Below, in pieces: positions 44,701 through 47,492 of a stretch of DNA of 47,492 nt. Both the position numbers and the translations under genes were made by a program. The notes under the pieces were generated by a model. That model was not told the DNA's origin, searched no databases, and worked only from the letters and a program-made list of their open reading frames with translations. Each line of letters opens with the position of its first letter. Positions within the stretch are counted from its first letter, which is position 1. Source of the stretch: Opitutus sp. GAS368 (GTDB lineage: Bacteria; Verrucomicrobiota; Verrucomicrobiia; Opitutales; Opitutaceae). The stretch spans positions 1 to 47,492 of the forward strand of contig CAMCHO010000010.1 of the NCBI GenBank assembly GCA_945874455.1, read 5' to 3'.

Positions 44701-47277
44701 TCGCACAGCTTGTACTTGAAGACGGATGGCACGCTTTGGGCGATGGGAGATAACGGTAGCGGTCAGCTCGGTGACGGGACCAAAATCAGCCGCAGCACAC
44801 CTGTCCAGGTGGCGACCGGGGTGAGCGCCGTCGCTGCGGGCACTCAACATAGCCTGTACCTGAAAACGGACGGTACGCTCTGGGCTGTAGGTAGCTCTAC
44901 CCATTATTGGTTTGACGTAGGTAGCCATAGTTGGGTCGACGCTAGCAGCGGCACCGCAGTGCAAGTGGCGAGCGGCGTAAGATCCCTGGCGGCGGGTCCA
45001 GAGCACAGTTTGTATTTGACGGCGGAGGGCGCTCTTTGGGCGATTGGATACAACACCTATGGCCAACTGGGAGACGGGAGCACCAATTCGCCGAGCCGGC
45101 CAGTGCAAGTTGCGGCCGGAGTGAGTTCCGTCGCAACCGGAAGTTATCATACCCTATACGTTAAAACGGACGGCTCGCTTTGGGCGATGGGAAAGAATAC
45201 CTATGGCCAACTGGGGGATAGAACTACGACGGACCGCCGTACTCCCGTGCAAGTGGCGAGTGGGGTGAGCACGGTTGCAGCGGGTGTCGACAGCAGTTGG
45301 TATATAAAGTCTGACGGAACACTTTGGGTGATGGGGCATAATGATTACGGCCAACTCGGTGTCGGACTTTATGCCGTCGTGCCTACTCCCGTGCAGCGAG
45401 CTATTGGCGTGGTTGCGGCGGCCGCAGGACAACAACATGGCCTTCACCTTAAGACGGACGGTGAGCTGTGGGCTTCTGGAGAAAACTTGTCGGGACAATT
45501 CGGTAATGGGAGCACGTCAATGAGTAATTATCCTGTGAAGGTGGCGGGTGGCGTGAGCGCAGTGGCCGCTGGCTGGAACCACACTCTGTATGTCAAGACG
45601 GATGGGACGCTCTGGGTCATGGGCCGCAATGTTGACGGGCAATTGGGGGACGGAGCCTCCCCATCAAGTCGCAGCACCGCCCTGATGCTGGCAGGTGGGT
45701 CCCTCCCGCTGAGTTACCGGTGGTCCAAGGATGGGATCCCGATCTCCGGGGCGACTGGAGCGACGCTGACGTTGAGCAGTGCGCTGCCGGCTGACGCGGG
45801 AAATTACACGGTGTCTCTAGATACCAGTAGGGGCACCGCGATCTCGAGCCCGGCCACCCTGCGGTTTCTGCAATCAATCACGTTCGGCGCGCTGTCGTCC
45901 AAGGGGTTCGGCGACTCCGTCTTTTCCCCGGACGCCACGGCGAGTTCGGGCCTCGCCGTCAGCTATGCGAGCTCCAATCCCGCGGTAGCCAACGTCAGCG
46001 GCGTCACGGTGACCATCGTGGGCGCGGGCACGGCGACCATCACCGCGAGCCAGGCGGGCAACGGCACCTACGCTGCGGCGACGGAGGTGCAGCAAACGCT
46101 CGTGGTCGGAAGGGCGAGCCAGTCGATCACGTTCGGAATGCTTGCGACCAAGGCCTATGGGGACGCGCCCTTCAGCCTCACCACGACGGCGAGCTCGGGC
46201 CTGCCGGTGAGCTATGCCAGCTCCAACCCGGCAGTCGCGACCGTAAATGGCAACACTGTGACAATTGTTGGCTTAGGCTCGACAACGATCACCGCGAGCC
46301 AAGTGGGGAACTCGAACTACAATCCCGCGACGAACGTAAACCAAACCCTGAACGTGGTTTTGTCGCCTTCGATCACGACGCAGCCGGTGGCGCGTCTCGC
46401 CGGAACAGGCACGGGAACAATGTTTGCGGTGGTGGCGAACGGCACCGCCGCGCTGAGTTATCAGTGGAAGAAGAACGGCACCACGCTCGCTGATGGCGGA
46501 ACAATATCGGGTGCCACCACCGCAACCCTGTCGTTGTCGAATCTCACTACGGGTGACGTTGGCAACTATACCGTGGTGGTGGCAAACGCGGGTGGTACGG
46601 CGACGTCGAACGCCGCCACGCTGACGGTGGTGGACGCGCAGGCGACGCACGCGGTCGTCGGTTCGGGTTACATTGCCGGCGGTACGGTGACCTTGACGCA
46701 GACCCTAACCTTTTCGGGTAGTTGCTCGGGCCTGCGCTGGCAGATTCTGTTGCCGACGGGCTGGAGCTATGCCTCTGGTGGCGGCAGTCAGGGCGACGTA
46801 AAGCCCTCCGCTGGGGCGACGAGCCTGCTGGAGTGGGCGTGGACCAGCGTGCCCGTAAGTCCGATCACGTTTACCGTCACACTCAACGTGCCCGTGGGCG
46901 AGACCGGGGACCGCAACGTGACGGCCTTGTCCGTTTTCCGGGTGAGCGCCGGGGCGGCGAACCTGCTTGTGACGCCGGATCCCTTGGCGGTGTCGCAGGT
47001 GACGACGCACAGTGCGGACGCGGATCGCAACTTCCGCATCAGCCTCGTCGAGCTGACGCGCGTGATCCAAATCTACAATACGCGCAACGGCACCAACCGC
47101 ACGGGGTGCTACGCCGTGCAGGCGGGGACGGAAGACGGCTTTGGCGTGGACGCGGCCCGTGCTGCTTCAGCTACCGTCACGCTGGGCGCGTACCACAGCG
47201 CGGACTCAGATCACAACGGCAAGATCAGCCTCTTCGAACTCACTCGGGTGATTGAGCTATATAAGGTTCTTCGCTGA
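41725..47277 (+). CDS. Giant secreted RCC1-repeat / Ig-like protein with EF-hand-like C-terminal module
   Basis: From ATG 41725 the product is 1,850 residues with an N-terminal signal helix (processing near SLVAQT). Approximate order: Ig-like domain (45-125); RCC1 array of 14 units (128-770) with the pattern VKTDGTLWATGxNxxGQLGDG; Ig-like domain and a linker (795-965); a second array of 7 units (985-1322); Ig-like (1322-1382); two MBG-like repeats (1382-1545); Ig-like (1545-1637); a cohesin-like beta domain (1638-1755). The C-terminal module (1758-1850) has two matching halves, ADADRNFRISLVELTRVI and ADSDHNGKISLFELTRVI, resembling dockerin/EF-hand calcium loops. RCC1 arrays fold as seven-bladed propellers and bind proteins. 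A surface adhesion or ligand-binding role is likely but unproven. Confidence 0.88.
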   Translation: MKSVLIRPLSRSWAAAISSVIVGAGLPHLAFLIVLCTSSLVAQTAPVIATQPADQVASIGGIAKFSASASGTGPFSYRWYHEGAEIGGASDSSLTINPVRPTDEGDYFVEVRSDATQISSIAVGQGVAMYVQGGKLWAAGDNTYGQLGVGFASSIPSPVPLQVASGVVSVACGQYHTLFVKADGTLWATGFNSSGQLGDWTITNRSTPVKVASGVSSVATGESHTLFVKTDGTLWAMGANGSGRLGDGSTTNRSSPVQVASGVKGVACGGAHTLFVKTNGTLWATGSNSYGQLGDGTTTNRSTPVQVASGVSSVSAGGWCTLFVKTDGTVWASGYNGLGQLGDGTITNRSTPVPVASGVTGVACGGVHTLFVKTNGTLWATGYNSSGQLGDGTIINRSTPVQVASGVANAAGGYQSTLFVKADGTLWAMGSNEWGQLFRGFKTLPVKVARGVSSVAAGDSHTLFVKTDGTLWASGFNGQGQLGDGTITNRNMPVKVASGVSSVATGESHTLFVKTDGTLWAMGYNGQGQLGDGTTTNRISPVQVASGVSSVACGQDHTLFVKRDATLWATGDNIYGPLGDGTMTNRSTPVQVASGVSSVSAGGDYTLFVKTDGTLWAAGRNDWGQLGDGTTRGKFGAQVQVASGVSSVAAGRAHTLLVKTDGTLWATGDNSYGQLGNGTTTNRSRPVQMASGVSSVSAEGDGTHFIKTDGTLWAAGQHHWGQLGDGTTTNRGTAVQVASGVVSVSASIFVKADGTLWTNINGLGVGDGVPSSGGITSTPLRTVGGVDSVIATLTLMPAITSQPQPWVGSIGQSVSFSVVATGTAPLAYQWRKFGVSIAGATASTLALSAAVEADAGNYDVLVSNAVDSVTSESATLRFRFRPVINWATPSAISQGTALSGTQLNATSSVPGTFVYTPAVGLVPGGGSQCLSVKFTPDDTTNYITATETRWVMVDYVPVITSQPQSQSVAAGQRVSFGIVASTGATAAVAGGWSHSLYLKTDGTLWAMGDNGSGQLGDGTKISRSTPVQVATGVSAVAAGTQHSLYLKTDGTLWAVGSSTHYWFDVGSHSWVDASSGTAVQVASGVRSLAAGPEHSLYLTAEGALWAIGYNTYGQLGDGSTNSPSRPVQVAAGVSSVATGSYHTLYVKTDGSLWAMGKNTYGQLGDRTTTDRRTPVQVASGVSTVAAGVDSSWYIKSDGTLWVMGHNDYGQLGVGLYAVVPTPVQRAIGVVAAAAGQQHGLHLKTDGELWASGENLSGQFGNGSTSMSNYPVKVAGGVSAVAAGWNHTLYVKTDGTLWVMGRNVDGQLGDGASPSSRSTALMLAGGSLPLSYRWSKDGIPISGATGATLTLSSALPADAGNYTVSLDTSRGTAISSPATLRFLQSITFGALSSKGFGDSVFSPDATASSGLAVSYASSNPAVANVSGVTVTIVGAGTATITASQAGNGTYAAATEVQQTLVVGRASQSITFGMLATKAYGDAPFSLTTTASSGLPVSYASSNPAVATVNGNTVTIVGLGSTTITASQVGNSNYNPATNVNQTLNVVLSPSITTQPVARLAGTGTGTMFAVVANGTAALSYQWKKNGTTLADGGTISGATTATLSLSNLTTGDVGNYTVVVANAGGTATSNAATLTVVDAQATHAVVGSGYIAGGTVTLTQTLTFSGSCSGLRWQILLPTGWSYASGGGSQGDVKPSAGATSLLEWAWTSVPVSPITFTVTLNVPVGETGDRNVTALSVFRVSAGAANLLVTPDPLAVSQVTTHSADADRNFRISLVELTRVIQIYNTRNGTNRTGCYAVQAGTEDGFGVDAARAASATVTLGAYHSADSDHNGKISLFELTRVIELYKVLR
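42110..44060 (+). repeat. First RCC1-coding repeat array (14 units) with internal 855-bp duplication
   Basis: Fourteen direct repeats of roughly 150 nt, each coding one RCC1 unit. Copies six units apart are nearly identical in DNA: 42345-42438 equals 43200-43293 over 94 nt, and 42624 onward matches 43479 onward, both with an 855-bp offset. This points to a recent segmental duplication or gene conversion. Confidence 0.85.
44680..45690 (+). repeat. Second RCC1-coding repeat array (7 units), diverged
   Basis: Seven further RCC1 units coded by direct repeats. They are less alike than in the first array (YLKTDGTLWAMG, YLTAEGALWAIG, YVKTDGSLWAMG, YIKSDGTLWVMG and so on). One unit carries an aromatic insertion (HYWFDVGSHSW). 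The lower similarity suggests this array is older. Confidence 0.8.
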
Positions 47278-47317
47278 TTCCGGTGGGTAAGGGCAAAATC
47301 CGAGGTAAGGTGGCGGG

Positions 47318-47492
47318 ATGACACCTGAGCAATTATTCCACGAACTTTTGGGGTTGGGCCAGCAGTGGCGCGTGACGCGGTGCGAGTATGCACCGAAGGA
47401 CGGCACCGCGCGTGGCGAGCTGGATGGCGTGGTGCGGCTGTGGGTCGAAGAGACGGAGAGATTGTGGTCCGGCGAGAGTGTCGCGGCCGGCC
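47318..47492 (+). CDS. N-terminus of a possible ISL3-type transposase (cut by window end)
   Basis: ATG 47318 opens a frame that runs off the window: MTPEQLFHELLGLGQQW, then VTRCEYAPKDG, LDGVVRLWVEETERLW and SGES. The beginning TPEQLF..LLGLG..W followed by a strand ending in E-T-x-x-LW is similar to the start of ISL3-family transposases, which continue into a Cys-rich zinc-binding segment. That segment would lie just outside. No terminal inverted repeat could be confirmed in the 40 bp between the RCC1 gene and this start. The family call is tentative. Confidence 0.45.
   Translation, partial: MTPEQLFHELLGLGQQWRVTRCEYAPKDGTARGELDGVVRLWVEETERLWSGESVAAG

Overview
The window reads as a chromosome segment of a Gram-negative, meso-diaminopimelate-type bacterium. 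It most resembles Opitutaceae (Verrucomicrobiota). This is an inference from high GC content, a division/cell-wall (dcw) cluster with a LysM gene inside it, a TonB-dependent receptor, a Tat-exported Gfo/Idh/MocA oxidoreductase, and very long secreted proteins built from Ig-like repeats with Verrucomicrobia-type C-terminal modules. No rRNA, tRNA or CRISPR array was recognised.

Layout. Positions 1-1279 hold the C-terminal end of a TonB-dependent receptor and the wreck of a right-handed beta-helix enzyme that has lost its middle. Positions 1340-5343 (minus strand) hold hisI, a DUF971 protein, an ApbE flavin transferase, a family-2 glycosyltransferase and an Agl23-like membrane glycosyltransferase; the last three overlap by 4 nt and form one operon. 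Positions 5370-7975 (minus) carry DoxX, then a Gfo/Idh/MocA oxidoreductase, then a discoidin-domain protein, closed by a perfect hairpin. Positions 8534-25692 (plus) are the dcw cluster: promoter and MraZ boxes, mraZ, rsmH, an ftsL-like gene, ftsI, murE, murF, mraY, a LysM protein, ftsW, murG, murB, ddl, ftsQ, ftsA and ftsZ, with obgE 76 bp further on. Neither murC nor murD is in it. Most junctions from ftsI to ftsA are ATGA/GTGA-type overlaps, which suggests translational coupling. A LysE-type exporter, mnmA and an anchored helical-repeat protein follow.

Positions 30736-36984 (minus) encode a 2,082-residue secreted protein: a DRGH-type nonspecific nuclease domain on a long Ig-like stalk, ending in two copies of one module. 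A divergent GH13 pullulanase-like gene (37223-39697) is followed by about 1 kb of accessory DNA with short repeats, a strong G-quadruplex motif and a broken ORF. Next come a SIR2-like gene (40682-41710) and, 14 nt downstream, a 1,850-residue secreted protein with 21 RCC1 units (14+7), Ig-like domains and an EF-hand-like C-terminal module. The window ends inside what may be a transposase.

The cell-wall genes work together. MurB, MurE, MurF and Ddl make the UDP-MurNAc-pentapeptide precursor, MraY and MurG make lipid II, FtsW/FtsI polymerise and cross-link it at the septum, and FtsZ/FtsA/FtsQ/FtsL organise the division machine. The most unusual items are the SIR2-RCC1 gene pair, the giant secreted nuclease, the altered FtsZ catalytic loop and the LysM gene in the usual murD position.
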